Below the pieces are notes generated by a model. It was not told the origin of the DNA. It did not search any database and saw nothing but the letters and a program-made list of their open reading frames with translations. The position numbers and the translations under genes were made by a program. A stretch of 37,146 bases of DNA from an uncultured Candidatus Altimarinota bacterium (lineage in GTDB: Bacteria; Patescibacteriota; Gracilibacteria; BD1-5; JAGOOR01), in NCBI GenBank assembly GCA_937924685.1, contig CALEVN010000032.1, forward strand, positions 1-37,146. The letters run 5' to 3'. Position 1 is the stretch's first letter, and the number at the start of each line of letters is the position of its first letter. Below, piece after piece: positions 28,112 to 35,690 of the stretch.

Positions 28112-28393
28112 GCGGAGAGTATAGGAAAAATGGTCAATAATCAACTTATTCCCATCACCGTCATTCCAGCCAAGCGAGTTTACGAGCGCGAGGTGGAATC
28201 CATGACAGCGAGATTCTTTTCTTTTACTTTTTCTGCAAAAAGTAACAAAAGTAGGGAAGAGTGAGTGAATCTCACTCTGGACGGGAGCCAAAACTCGCTT
28301 TCCTGTTTAGCATCTTATTTTCTGTATTCATGACGCTCAAACAGCTGCTCCCCTAAAAACCTGTTTCTGATATGCAAAAATTATGCTTTAAAA
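28112..28393. other. Gene-free region with REP-like sequence and a hairpin
   Basis: At 28160-28206 GTCATTCC and GGAATCCATGA flank an imperfect inverted repeat, resembling the widespread REP-type element with GTCATTCC...GGAATCCA ends. A perfect 8-bp hairpin (AGAGTGAG 28258-28265, loop TGAAT, CTCACTCT 28271-28278) follows. I see no coding potential; the minus strand is open but its translation is repeat-like. Confidence 0.5.
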
Positions 28394-28969
28394 TTACTTC
28401 TTCGTACTTTTCTTTGTCTTCTTTTTCGTAGTTCCCTTGAGTTTATTTTTTATCTCTCCGAGCATTTCGAGTTGTTGTGCTTGAGTATCGTAGAGGGTCT
28501 CGATTTGTTCTTGGAGGAGGAGATCCATCTTTTGATGAAGACTGCGGACTTCTACTTCAGCCTTGAGATTGATGAGGTAGTCATTTTCATTCTGTTGACG
28601 ATCTTTATCAGCCTGTCGGTTCTGGCTGATGAGGACAAAAATAGAGAGAAAAATCGCCTCAAGTGAAACAACCATCGTGAGAAATCCGTATGGATATGGG
28701 TCCAGGAAACCTATGCCGAGATCAACTGTATTGAAAAATATCCACGCAAAAAAGAAAAGAGCATTCAGAGCCAAAAACTGCATACTTCCACTAAACCACG
28801 TAATCCAATCAGCGATACGTTGGACACCAGAGACTTTTTCTTGTCCTGGATTTGCGACTTTATTGACGATGAGTTCTTCCTCTTCGATAGCTTCTTTGAC
28901 TATATTGCTGAGCTTATCGAGATGTCAGCGCTGTACTTGGAGGAGATTTTCGAGACTAGAATTTTTCAT
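28394..28969 (-). CDS. DUF1003 membrane protein
   Basis: 191 residues. The DUF1003 core is residues about 45-125: VQRIADWITWFSGSMQFLAL, first TM, FLDPYPYGFLTMVVSLEAIF (the DPYPF-like family hallmark), second TM, then ISQNRQADKDRQQNENDY. The C-terminal half is coiled coil with a Lys-rich end. One UGA-Gly (QVQRGHLDKL). The domain family is widespread, with no established function. Confidence 0.85.
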
Positions 28970-29022
28970 GTGAGAAATTTTCTTGCAAAATCTCTGAAAA
29001 TCAAGACCATCCAAGCTAATAT

Positions 29023-30198
29023 ATGGAGACAAAACTCTTTGATTATTTACTGCCTGCTGAAAAAATCGCTCAACATCCACTTGAGCCGAGAGATAGTTCA
29101 AGATTACTCGTAGTGAAAAATAACGAATCAGAAAACTTTCAAGAAATCATTTTCCGAGATATCACATCACTCCTTCGTCCCGACGATATCCTCGTCATCA
29201 ATGATACACGAGTGATGCCTGCGAGAATCAAATGAGTGACTTACTTAAAAAGACAAAATACAAAGGAAAAAGGACAAAATAACGGAATCTCTGATGGTGA
29301 AATAATAACCAAAGAAGTAGAGTGTCTCTTTCTCCGCAATACTGCTCCTGATATCTGGGAAATCATGTGCTTCCCTGGAGAGCGGCTCAAGACTGGTCGA
29401 CATATCCTCCTCGAAAATGGGATGGATCTGGAAATAGTCGGGGAGATCTACGCAGGCAGACTGGTTCGAGTGCCTGTTCCACACCACGAATGGCTCGAAG
29501 TACTTCAAAAATACGGAGAAATCCCGCTTCCTCCCTATATCACAGAACACCTCGAAAACTCCGAGCTCTATCAAACTGTCTATGCAGAAAATCTCGGCTC
29601 CACTGCCGCACCGACCGCATGACGCCACTTCACACCAGAGCTCCTCACAAAAATCCAAGCCATGTGAGTGAAGATAGCCCATGTGACACTGCATATCGGT
29701 CCTGGTACTTTCAAACCCATCTACGAAGACGATGTCACGCAATACCAGATACACTCAGAATGGGTGACTATCCCAGCAGAAACTATTGAACTCCTCAAAC
29801 ACCGAAAGGGGAGAGTGATAGCCGTTGGCACGACTTCCATGCGTTCACTTGAGTCGCTTGCTGTGGGTAAGCTGAAGCCAGTACAAAATACAAAGTACAA
29901 AATACAAAAGAATGGAATTGAAAAAAATGAAGATACAAATCCATCACTTTGTCCTTTGTCTTTTGTACCTTGTATGTACGAAGGAAATACTGATCTCTAT
30001 GTGACACCAGGGTATCAATTCCAGCTCGTCGATGCTCTCATTACTAATTTCCACGCCCCACGCACGTCACTCCTCGTCCTCGTCGCTGCATTTATGGGGC
30101 TAGAAAACATGACGGCAGCCTACCAATATGCCCTCGACCACGACTTCCGATTTCTCAGTTTCGGGGATGCTATGTGGGTGGAGAAAGCTAGTTTTTAA
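29023..30198 (+). CDS. queA: tRNA preQ1(34) S-adenosylmethionine ribosyltransferase-isomerase
   Basis: 391 residues; typical QueA is about 340-350. It makes epoxyqueuosine at the tRNA wobble position. Motifs: FDYLLPAEKIAQHPLEPRDS, INDTRVMPARI, GEIPLPPYI, STAAPTAGRHFT, HIGPGTFKP, VGTTSMRSLE, TPGYQFQLVDALITNFH, LSFGDAMW. UGA-Gly at 29233, 29620 and 29665; 29620 is the invariant Gly of AAPTAG. The extra length comes from two insertions: about 20 residues after PARIKG and about 28 after SLESLA. Both contain Lys/Gln/Asn-rich sequence derived from a repeat of ACAAAATACAAAG type (see repeats). Sequence around the active site is intact, so the enzyme is probably functional. Confidence 0.95.
29246..29284 (+). 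repeat. ACAAAATACAAAG-type repeat, copy A (inside queA)
   Basis: AGACAAAATACAAAGG followed by GGACAAAATAACGG; in frame, forming most of the first queA insertion. Related to copies at 29881 and 31238. Confidence 0.5.
29881..29989 (+). repeat. Palindromic repeat element, copy B (in frame inside queA)
   Basis: The left arm (29881-29910, GTACAAAATACAAAGTAC at its start) and the right arm (29956-29989, ending TTGTATGTAC) are imperfect inverted repeats about 46 bp apart. Translated in frame, it supplies the second queA insertion. The reverse complement of the right arm matches copy C at 23 of 27 positions. Confidence 0.65.
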
Positions 30199-30730
30199 TA
30201 CTGTACATATCTTGTCAGTTTTTCACGAATTCAGATTCAAGTCATAAGTCTTTTCTCATTGCTGCTATGATATTGAGTACTGCCACTGTAATTGTATTTG
30301 GATTTACGCGGAGAAGTGCTTGTTTGACCTTAGGGCTACCATTCGTCCGTATTTCTTTAAAAAAATTATTTACACTATCCACAACTTCTTTAGTTGAGTA
30401 TAGCAAAATATCATCATGAAATTTATTTATGAATTGTCTTTGTCTCTTTGTAGTTTCTTCTTCAGTGAGTCCTGGATCATCCATGAATGAGCTTAGAAGA
30501 GCTATAAGATTAGTATAACTTTCTACTTTTCTATCAAATGTTTTCTTATAATCTTCTAATTTTTTATCGTTTTCTAACTGAATTTGTTTTTCTATTTTAC
30601 TATATTCATGTTGAATTGATTTTTCTAATCTAACTTTCAACCAATAGACTATTATAGATAAAATTGCAGAGCCGACTACTCACAAACCTAACAATTCTTT
30701 TAGTCAGATTTGTATTATATTGTTGTCCAT
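30188..30730 (-). CDS. Single-TM coiled-coil protein, function unknown
   Basis: 180 residues. One N-terminal TM (about 12-35) contains two UGA-Gly codons, then a Lys/Glu-rich coiled coil (about 40-80) and a helical C-terminal part. Two more UGA-Gly lie in the last 20 residues before TAG, which sits inside the end of convergent queA (11-bp overlap). With the standard code both ends are lost. No family recognised. Confidence 0.65.
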
Positions 30731-30743
30731 ATTTTAAATAATA

Positions 30744-31148
30744 CTATTGCTTCGGAAACTTACTTATATCCATATAAAACACTTCCCAAGTGTGTCCGTC
30801 GAAGTCTTCGAGAGTGCGTTGTTGCATAAAACCGTAATCTTTCATTGGGCTTGGTTCTTTCCCGCCTGCTTTGAGTCCACGATTCATAAAAGCGTTTACT
30901 TCCTCGATGCTATTCACAGAGAGGGAATAGAGTCCTGCGAGTGTATTTTTGGTATCAGCGATAGGTTTGGTTGCAAATGAAGCAAATTTCTCCTGTGAGA
31001 GAATCATGAGAAAGATATTGTCCGCCCAGACCATACACTTGCCTGAGTCGTCAGAAAATTGGGGATTGTTTGAGAAACCGAGCGCAGTATAAAATTCCAT
31101 TGACTTGGTAACGTCTGTGACCGCGAGATTGATGAAGATTTGTTTCAT
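30744..31148 (-). CDS. VOC-superfamily (glyoxalase/bleomycin-resistance-like) protein
   Basis: 134 residues, two beta-alpha-beta-beta-beta modules. MKQIFINLAVTDVTKSMEFY start, GFSNNPQFSDDSGKCMVW, SVNSIEEVNAFMNR, and a C-terminal DFDGHTWEVFYMD strand with the Glu that often binds metal. The start at 31148 is preferred; a longer frame runs through tRNA-Trp. No UGA. Substrate unknown; related proteins are often annotated as lactoylglutathione-lyase-like. Confidence 0.85.
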   Translation of the reverse strand: MKQIFINLAVTDVTKSMEFYTALGFSNNPQFSDDSGKCMVWADNIFLMILSQEKFASFATKPIADTKNTLAGLYSLSVNSIEEVNAFMNRGLKAGGKEPSPMKDYGFMQQRTLEDFDGHTWEVFYMDISKFPKQ

Positions 31149-31156
31149 GTTTATTT

Positions 31157-31231
31157 TGGCAGGGCGGCTCAGAATCGAACTGAGATCAAGGACTTTGGAG
31201 ATCCCTATACTAACCGTTGTACTACCACCCT
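31157..31231 (-). tRNA. tRNA-Trp (anticodon CCA)
   Basis: On the minus strand acceptor AGGGTGG pairs with CCGCCCT (one T-G), the anticodon loop is CTCCAAA, discriminator G, CCA encoded at 31159-31157. It reads UGG only, consistent with UGA being assigned to Gly by another tRNA and not to Trp. Confidence 0.93.
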
Positions 31232-31237
31232 TTATAA

Positions 31238-31276
31238 CAATACAAAGTACAAAAGACAAAGTACAGAGTAAGTAGG
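31238..31276. repeat. ACAAAGTACAAAAGACAAAG-type repeat, copy C
   Basis: Intergenic copy of the family seen in queA, between tRNA-Trp and the gene at 31350. Confidence 0.5.
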
Positions 31277-31314
31277 TGCATTGTAGAAAGAGTCACAGAA
31301 AAAACAAGTCGACC

Positions 31315-31343
31315 TTGCCTTTCACTTCCAAGTATGGTACACT
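31315..31343 (+). promoter_or_regulatory. Predicted promoter of the small membrane protein
   Basis: TTGCCT (31315-31320), 17 bp, TACACT (31338-31343), then 6 bp to the ATG at 31350: leaderless layout. Confidence 0.55.
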
Positions 31344-31349
31344 GCGAGC

Positions 31350-31574
31350 ATGTTACGTTTTATTCCAGCTTTTTTCCGTAAACCACGTCCTGCGTATCAC
31401 CATATGATAGCAGCATCTATCATTATCGCATATTGGTGGTCACTCTGGAATATTCTCGATGTTGTATTCCTCCAGCACTCTATGAGCACAGTAGAAATTA
31501 TCTCTGTTGTTTTTGTTGCTGGCATCAGTGTTATCTTGATGTTTTTGTTTGATATAGATTTTTCTGATCTCTAG
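31350..31574 (+). CDS. Small two-helix membrane protein
   Basis: 74 residues. The basic N-terminus (RKPRPAYHH) is followed by helix 1 (about 19-40) and helix 2 (about 48-68), ending in an acidic FDIDFSDL tail. A well-placed promoter and terminator make it a single-gene transcript. Size and topology recall SecE-like or other small membrane subunits, but I cannot assign it. Confidence 0.65.
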   Translation: MLRFIPAFFRKPRPAYHHMIAASIIIAYWWSLWNILDVVFLQHSMSTVEIISVVFVAGISVILMFLFDIDFSDL

Positions 31575-31586
31575 AAGTATTTATAT

Positions 31587-31614
31587 AAAAAAGGCTCCAA
31601 TTGGAGCCTTTTTT
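31587..31614. terminator. Bidirectional terminator
   Basis: Perfect palindrome A6-GGCTCC-AATT-GGAGCC-T6 between convergent genes; it serves both the plus-strand gene and tsf. Confidence 0.92.
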
Positions 31615-31627
31615 AGAAGTTAAAGAA

Positions 31628-32419
31628 CTAGATTGAGTATCTCTTGAATGAGACGAGAACGTCACCACCGAGATATTGCTCGATAGTTTGGTCAGGATTG
31701 ACGACGAATGGTTGAGTGAGGAGAGTTCCTTCTTCGACGAATTTCTTCATCTTTCCTTCGATGATATTTGCGAGGATATTTTCTGGTTTTCCTTCATTTT
31801 TTGGATCTTGTTTCATCATATCCATCTGTACTTCACGCTCGTGAGCGATAGCATCAGCAGGGAATTCTGAGACACGAAGACCAGTTGGGTTTGTCGCGGT
31901 GACGTGCATAGCAACTTGGCGTGCTTTTTCTTCATCGACACCGGCATTGGCAGCGACGACAGCAGCGACCTTGCTATTCGAGTGAACATAGGTACCGATA
32001 ACTGCACCATCAATGACATCCATAGGTCCGAAAACGACATTTTCACCAGTTTGTTGGATGATATCTGACATGCGTGGAGCAAAAGCTACTTTTGCCTCTT
32101 CGACATTACCAGCTTTGACGAGAACTTCCATGAGCTCAGCGATAAAATTTGCGAAATTATCTGTACGAGCGACGAAGTCAGTCTCACATGTAAGAGAAGC
32201 GACGTATGCTTTATTGCCATCGTGTTTGATCTGGATACGACCTTCGTGAGTTGCATTTTCAGCACGTTTACCAGCTTTTGCGATACCCTTCTTACGGAGT
32301 TCATCAATAGCTGCATCGATATTACCCCCTGTTTCTTCGAGGGCTTTTTTACATTCTGTGATAGAGACACCAGTTGCGTCTCGGAGTTCTTTGATGAGTT
32401 CGAGTGTGATAGCTGTCAT
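31628..32419 (-). CDS. tsf: Elongation factor Ts
   Basis: 263 residues. EF-Ts regenerates EF-Tu-GTP. N-terminal UBA-like domain with LRDATGVSITECKKALEE and a GGNIDAAIDELRKKG segment; core signature SLTCETDFVARTDNF near 76-90; ATNPTGLRVSEFP in the second half. No UGA. It follows rpsB (57 bp), the standard rpsB-tsf order. The spacer holds a tandem AATTACGAATT repeat and a GAGCAA/TTGCTC hairpin (32454-32470). Confidence 0.96.
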   Translation of the reverse strand: MTAITLELIKELRDATGVSITECKKALEETGGNIDAAIDELRKKGIAKAGKRAENATHEGRIQIKHDGNKAYVASLTCETDFVARTDNFANFIAELMEVLVKAGNVEEAKVAFAPRMSDIIQQTGENVVFGPMDVIDGAVIGTYVHSNSKVAAVVAANAGVDEEKARQVAMHVTATNPTGLRVSEFPADAIAHEREVQMDMMKQDPKNEGKPENILANIIEGKMKKFVEEGTLLTQPFVVNPDQTIEQYLGGDVLVSFKRYSI

Positions 32420-32475
32420 AGTTAAAATTACGAATTAAAAATTACGAATTTATGAGCAAAGTAATTGCTCTGTTC

Positions 32476-33213
32476 TTATTCAGCAGCAGCTTCTTCTGTT
32501 TTTGTAGTAGGCTTCTTTGCGATTTTTTCAGCAACAGTTTCACGAGCTGTACGCTTCATGGCTGGAGTGAGCTCGTCTGTGATAAATGTGAGTGATTTGA
32601 GATTGTTGACGTTTGCAGGGACAAAGTGGTCACAGAGTTTTGGTTGGCCAGTTGTACCGAGGATAGCAAAGACAGTAAGACCGAGAACATTTGCTTCTTT
32701 GATTGCCTGGAGTTCGTAGTGTCCATCGATAACAAAGATTCCTTCTGGAGCTTTTTTGAGGTCTTTGATGCCTTCGTAACGCTTTTTGAGACGAGTGAGT
32801 CGAGTCATGACCATAGCTTTTTCTTTCTTTGAGAGACGATTGATCTCACCAGTTTCTATGTCTTTCATGATCTTGTTGTACTCACGGATCTGACGTTTGA
32901 TGGTATTGTAGTTTGTGAGGAGTCCTGGAACCCAGACAGAAGTGACACTTGCATGACCTGTTTTTTCAGCGAGGTCTTGAGCGATTTTCTGAGTCTGTAC
33001 TTTTGTACCGACGATGAGGAGTTCCTTACCAGATTTGCAAAACTCTTCGAGAGCTTTCTTGGTTTCTGCGAGATGAGCCTCAGTTTTTGTGAGGTCGAAG
33101 ACGTGGATACCATTCTGTTGTCCATGAATATAAGGCTTCATGGCAGGAGACCAGTGTTTTGTATCGCTACCGATATGTACTGCGTGGTGCAGCATGTCTT
33201 TTATGAGAGACAT
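32476..33213 (-). CDS. rpsB: 30S ribosomal protein uS2
   Basis: 245 residues. S2 motifs: HHAVHIGSDTKHWSPAMKPYI (residues 9-29), FVIDGHYELQAIKEANVLGL, and C-terminal region with ITDEL and Lys/Ala/Glu-rich tail. ATG 33213 matches the family start (MSLIKDMLHHAVHIG); an upstream extension of the open frame lies in the structured leader and is rejected. No UGA. Confidence 0.96.
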   Translation of the reverse strand: MSLIKDMLHHAVHIGSDTKHWSPAMKPYIHGQQNGIHVFDLTKTEAHLAETKKALEEFCKSGKELLIVGTKVQTQKIAQDLAEKTGHASVTSVWVPGLLTNYNTIKRQIREYNKIMKDIETGEINRLSKKEKAMVMTRLTRLKKRYEGIKDLKKAPEGIFVIDGHYELQAIKEANVLGLTVFAILGTTGQPKLCDHFVPANVNNLKSLTFITDELTPAMKRTARETVAEKIAKKPTTKTEEAAAE

Positions 33214-33348
33214 AAGAGAAAAAGAAAAAAATAATCCTTGAACGTATCTCACCGTAGCCGATTGTGAGGGTCTCTCCGTTTCAAGTGGAGAGATAGGACA
33301 CATCGTAGATGATATACGTGGATCGCTCATATTCCGAGCGACTCGCGC
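33214..33348 (-). promoter_or_regulatory. Structured rpsB leader, possible pseudoknot
   Basis: The ~135-nt leader of rpsB has a hairpin near the 5' end (TCGCTC/GAGCGA) and a second one (stem 33272-33277 with 33287-33292, CTCTCC/GGAGAG on the RNA). Its loop contains CTTGAA, which is complementary to TTCAAG about 25 nt before the start codon (33237-33242). A further CTCAC/GTGAG stem lies between. Pairing of loop and downstream segment would give a pseudoknot, a common design for ribosomal-protein autoregulation. Seen by eye only. Confidence 0.45.
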
Positions 33349-33375
33349 AGTATATCTATATCGTATTTTTTGCAA
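33349..33375 (-). promoter_or_regulatory. Predicted rpsB promoter
   Basis: Minus strand: TTGCAA (33375-33370), 15 bp, TATACT (33354-33349). Confidence 0.5.
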
Positions 33376-33376
33376 G

Positions 33377-33403
33377 AAAAAAGCCTCAGAATGAGGCTTT
33401 TTT
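33377..33403. terminator. Terminator of the SLH protein gene
   Basis: A6-GCCTCA, loop GAA, TGAGGC-T6: strong hairpin just after the stop at 33422; symmetrical, but only the minus strand has an upstream gene. Confidence 0.9.
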
Positions 33404-33421
33404 CTTTTTTTAGATTGCAGA

Positions 33422-35602
33422 CTAGTACCAGACACACATGTTTCCGATTTGGAGGTAACCACTATTACATGCCCAATTGCATGAATTTGCTGTAGTGTAG
33501 TATGAATTTGCAGGTTTTGTGCTACATGTATATACAGTATTGTTTGAACAATATTGACCTACGCCACATGTATTTGATCCACAATTATTGTTGTAATTGT
33601 AGTTATTATTGTAATTGCTGACACACGTATTTGTCGAAGAATTGTAGTAGTAACCAGAATAACATGTGACAGTACATGAATTCGATGTCGCATAGTAACC
33701 ATTTACTGGAGCGGTACCACATGAGTAACATGTACCATTCGAGTAGTATTGTCCTGCTGAACAGTTATTGTAATTATTATTGTAATTGCTGACACACGTA
33801 TTTGTCGAAGAATTGTAATAGTAGCCAGAATAACAAGCAACAGTACAAGAACCAGAGGTTGTGTAGTATCCATTGTATGGAGCAGTACCACAAGAGTAAC
33901 ATGTATTTCCAGAATAATACTGACCTACACCACAGTTGTTGTAATTGTAATTATTATTGTAATTGCTGACACAAGTATCGCCTGATCGGTAATACCCACT
34001 ATTACATGTCCAATTACAAGAGTTTGTCGTTGTATAGTATGAATTTGATGGTTTTGTGTAGCAGCTTACACAAGTGCTGCCAGCCCAGTATTGTCCTGTA
34101 CCACAGGTTTGTGTATTTGAAACACAGAATGCACCATCAGAATAGTATCCACTATTACATGTCCAATTACAGCTGCCTGCAGTGGTATAGTATGAATTTG
34201 ATGGTTTTGTATTACAAGTGTAGCAAGTATTTCCAGAATAATACTGACCGAGGCTACAGTTATTATAGTTATTGTTGTTATTGTAATTACTGACACAGGT
34301 ATTCGTAGAAGAATTGTAGTAGTAGCCAGAATAACACGTAACAGTACACGACCCAGAAGTATTGTAGTATCCATTGTATGGAGCGGTACCACATGAGTAA
34401 CATGTACCATTTGAGTAGTATTGTCCTGCACCACAGTTGTAGTTGTTGTACGTATTGTTCGATACACAGACGCCGTTAGACTTGTAGTATCCGCTATTAC
34501 ATGCCCAATCACATGTCCCCTGAGAAGTATAATATGCGTTTGATGGGGCTGATCCACATGTATAACAAGTGTTATTTGACCAGTACTGTCCGAGAGAGCA
34601 TGAGTTATAGTAATTATTATTGTAATTATAATTGCTGACGCAGACACTTCCAGACTTATAATATCCGCTATTACATGTCCAGTCACATGTTCCTTGAGTT
34701 GTATAATACGCATTTGATGGAGCGCTGAGACAAGAATAACATGTATTTCCAGAATAGTATTGACCAACACCACAGTTGTTATTGCTGTAAGAATTATTGT
34801 TTGCTATACAGCTATTTCCAGATTTATAGTATCCACTATTGCATGACCAGTTACAAGAATTAGCAGTCGTGTAGTAACCATTCCAAGGAGCGCTAGAACA
34901 AGAAAAACAGCTATTTCCAGAAGAGTATTGACCAACTCCACAGTTACCGTAATTATAGTTATTGTTATTGTTGTTGTAATTTCCTCCACATAGATCGATA
35001 GCCTTTTTTGCATAGTTAAATATCTCATTTCGGTAAGCACTCAGATTTGGGCTATACGAATTTATAGAGCTAATAATGCCATTGTCATAAGCATATTGTA
35101 TAACTGGTTTTTGCCAATTCACAGCTCCAGTACTAGCAAATCTCCAATCATCATAGTTTGTACTGCGGAAATTGAGTCCTGCACTATCGAGCATGATAGA
35201 GAGCGCCTCTGCTCGTGTGATACTCTGGAGGGGTCTAAAATATGAGTCGTTTTTTGATATAATTCCACGATTTGCAAGAGTTTCTACAGCTCTACAAGCC
35301 CAATCGTTTGGGTAGCCACCTGATACATCGTTAAAAACATTTGTACAGTTATACTGTCCGAGAGGGGGTATATTTTGGATAGTTCCACAGGTCTCTGCGA
35401 CTTTGAGAGCAACAGCAGCGACCTCTTGTCGAGATATATTTCGGTCGAGATTGTATTCACTACAGCTATTTCTATAGCTCACGATACCACGGCTTGCGAG
35501 GCTATCGACGGTGAGACAGTCAGCATTCGAATATGCAAACGCAGAAGTCATGCCGGAAAGACAAAGACTAGCGATGAAGTAGCGAATAATTATTTTACTC
35601 AT
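33422..35602 (-). CDS. Large surface protein with SLH domains and nine cysteine-rich repeats
   Basis: 726 residues. Signal peptide ends SAFA-Y. Residues about 27-205 hold three SLH-like modules (LASRGIVSYRN, LANRGIISKNDSYFRP with ITRAEALSIML, and YDNGIISSI...), which bind S-layer proteins to the wall polymer. Residues about 215-726 are nine repeats of about 55 residues: CGVGQYYSGNTCYSC, APxNxYYTT, SCxWxCNSGYYxSGxxC, six Cys each, separated by Asn/Tyr linkers such as NYNNNYN. The Cys pattern recalls growth-factor-receptor-like repeats; disulfide formation outside the cell is expected. Despite very many glycines there is no UGA codon. Likely an abundant surface fibre or adhesin. Confidence 0.85.
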   Translation of the reverse strand: MSKIIIRYFIASLCLSGMTSAFAYSNADCLTVDSLASRGIVSYRNSCSEYNLDRNISRQEVAAVALKVAETCGTIQNIPPLGQYNCTNVFNDVSGGYPNDWACRAVETLANRGIISKNDSYFRPLQSITRAEALSIMLDSAGLNFRSTNYDDWRFASTGAVNWQKPVIQYAYDNGIISSINSYSPNLSAYRNEIFNYAKKAIDLCGGNYNNNNNNYNYGNCGVGQYSSGNSCFSCSSAPWNGYYTTANSCNWSCNSGYYKSGNSCIANNNSYSNNNCGVGQYYSGNTCYSCLSAPSNAYYTTQGTCDWTCNSGYYKSGSVCVSNYNYNNNYYNSCSLGQYWSNNTCYTCGSAPSNAYYTSQGTCDWACNSGYYKSNGVCVSNNTYNNYNCGAGQYYSNGTCYSCGTAPYNGYYNTSGSCTVTCYSGYYYNSSTNTCVSNYNNNNNYNNCSLGQYYSGNTCYTCNTKPSNSYYTTAGSCNWTCNSGYYSDGAFCVSNTQTCGTGQYWAGSTCVSCYTKPSNSYYTTTNSCNWTCNSGYYRSGDTCVSNYNNNYNYNNCGVGQYYSGNTCYSCGTAPYNGYYTTSGSCTVACYSGYYYNSSTNTCVSNYNNNYNNCSAGQYYSNGTCYSCGTAPVNGYYATSNSCTVTCYSGYYYNSSTNTCVSNYNNNYNYNNNCGSNTCGVGQYCSNNTVYTCSTKPANSYYTTANSCNWACNSGYLQIGNMCVWY

Positions 35603-35643
35603 AAAAGAGATTAAGAGAAAGTAAAACCTTTACAGAAACCTAT

Positions 35644-35668
35644 ATTATACAATATTTTAAAAAATCAA
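35644..35668 (-). promoter_or_regulatory. Possible promoter of the SLH protein
   Basis: Minus strand TATAAT at 35649-35644, about 41 bp upstream of the ATG. TTGATT at 35668-35663 is only 13 bp away, shorter than usual, so the -35 is uncertain. Confidence 0.4.
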
Positions 35669-35690
35669 GTATTTTATATATTTAAATTAA

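Noticed and set aside
28112..28291. 60-residue N-terminal extension of the ABC-F protein
   Set aside because: The translation resembles repeat DNA, and ABC-F proteins begin close to residue 1 of the shorter form.
31149..31259. Longer start for the VOC protein
   Set aside because: The extension is the complement of tRNA-Trp; the family start fits ATG 31148.
33214..33462. N-terminal extension of uS2
   Set aside because: It covers the structured leader, the promoter and a terminator; uS2 proteins start at MSLIKDML-like sequence.
33700..34950. CRISPR or satellite repeat
   Set aside because: The repeats are diverged protein-coding units of about 55 codons with conserved cysteines.
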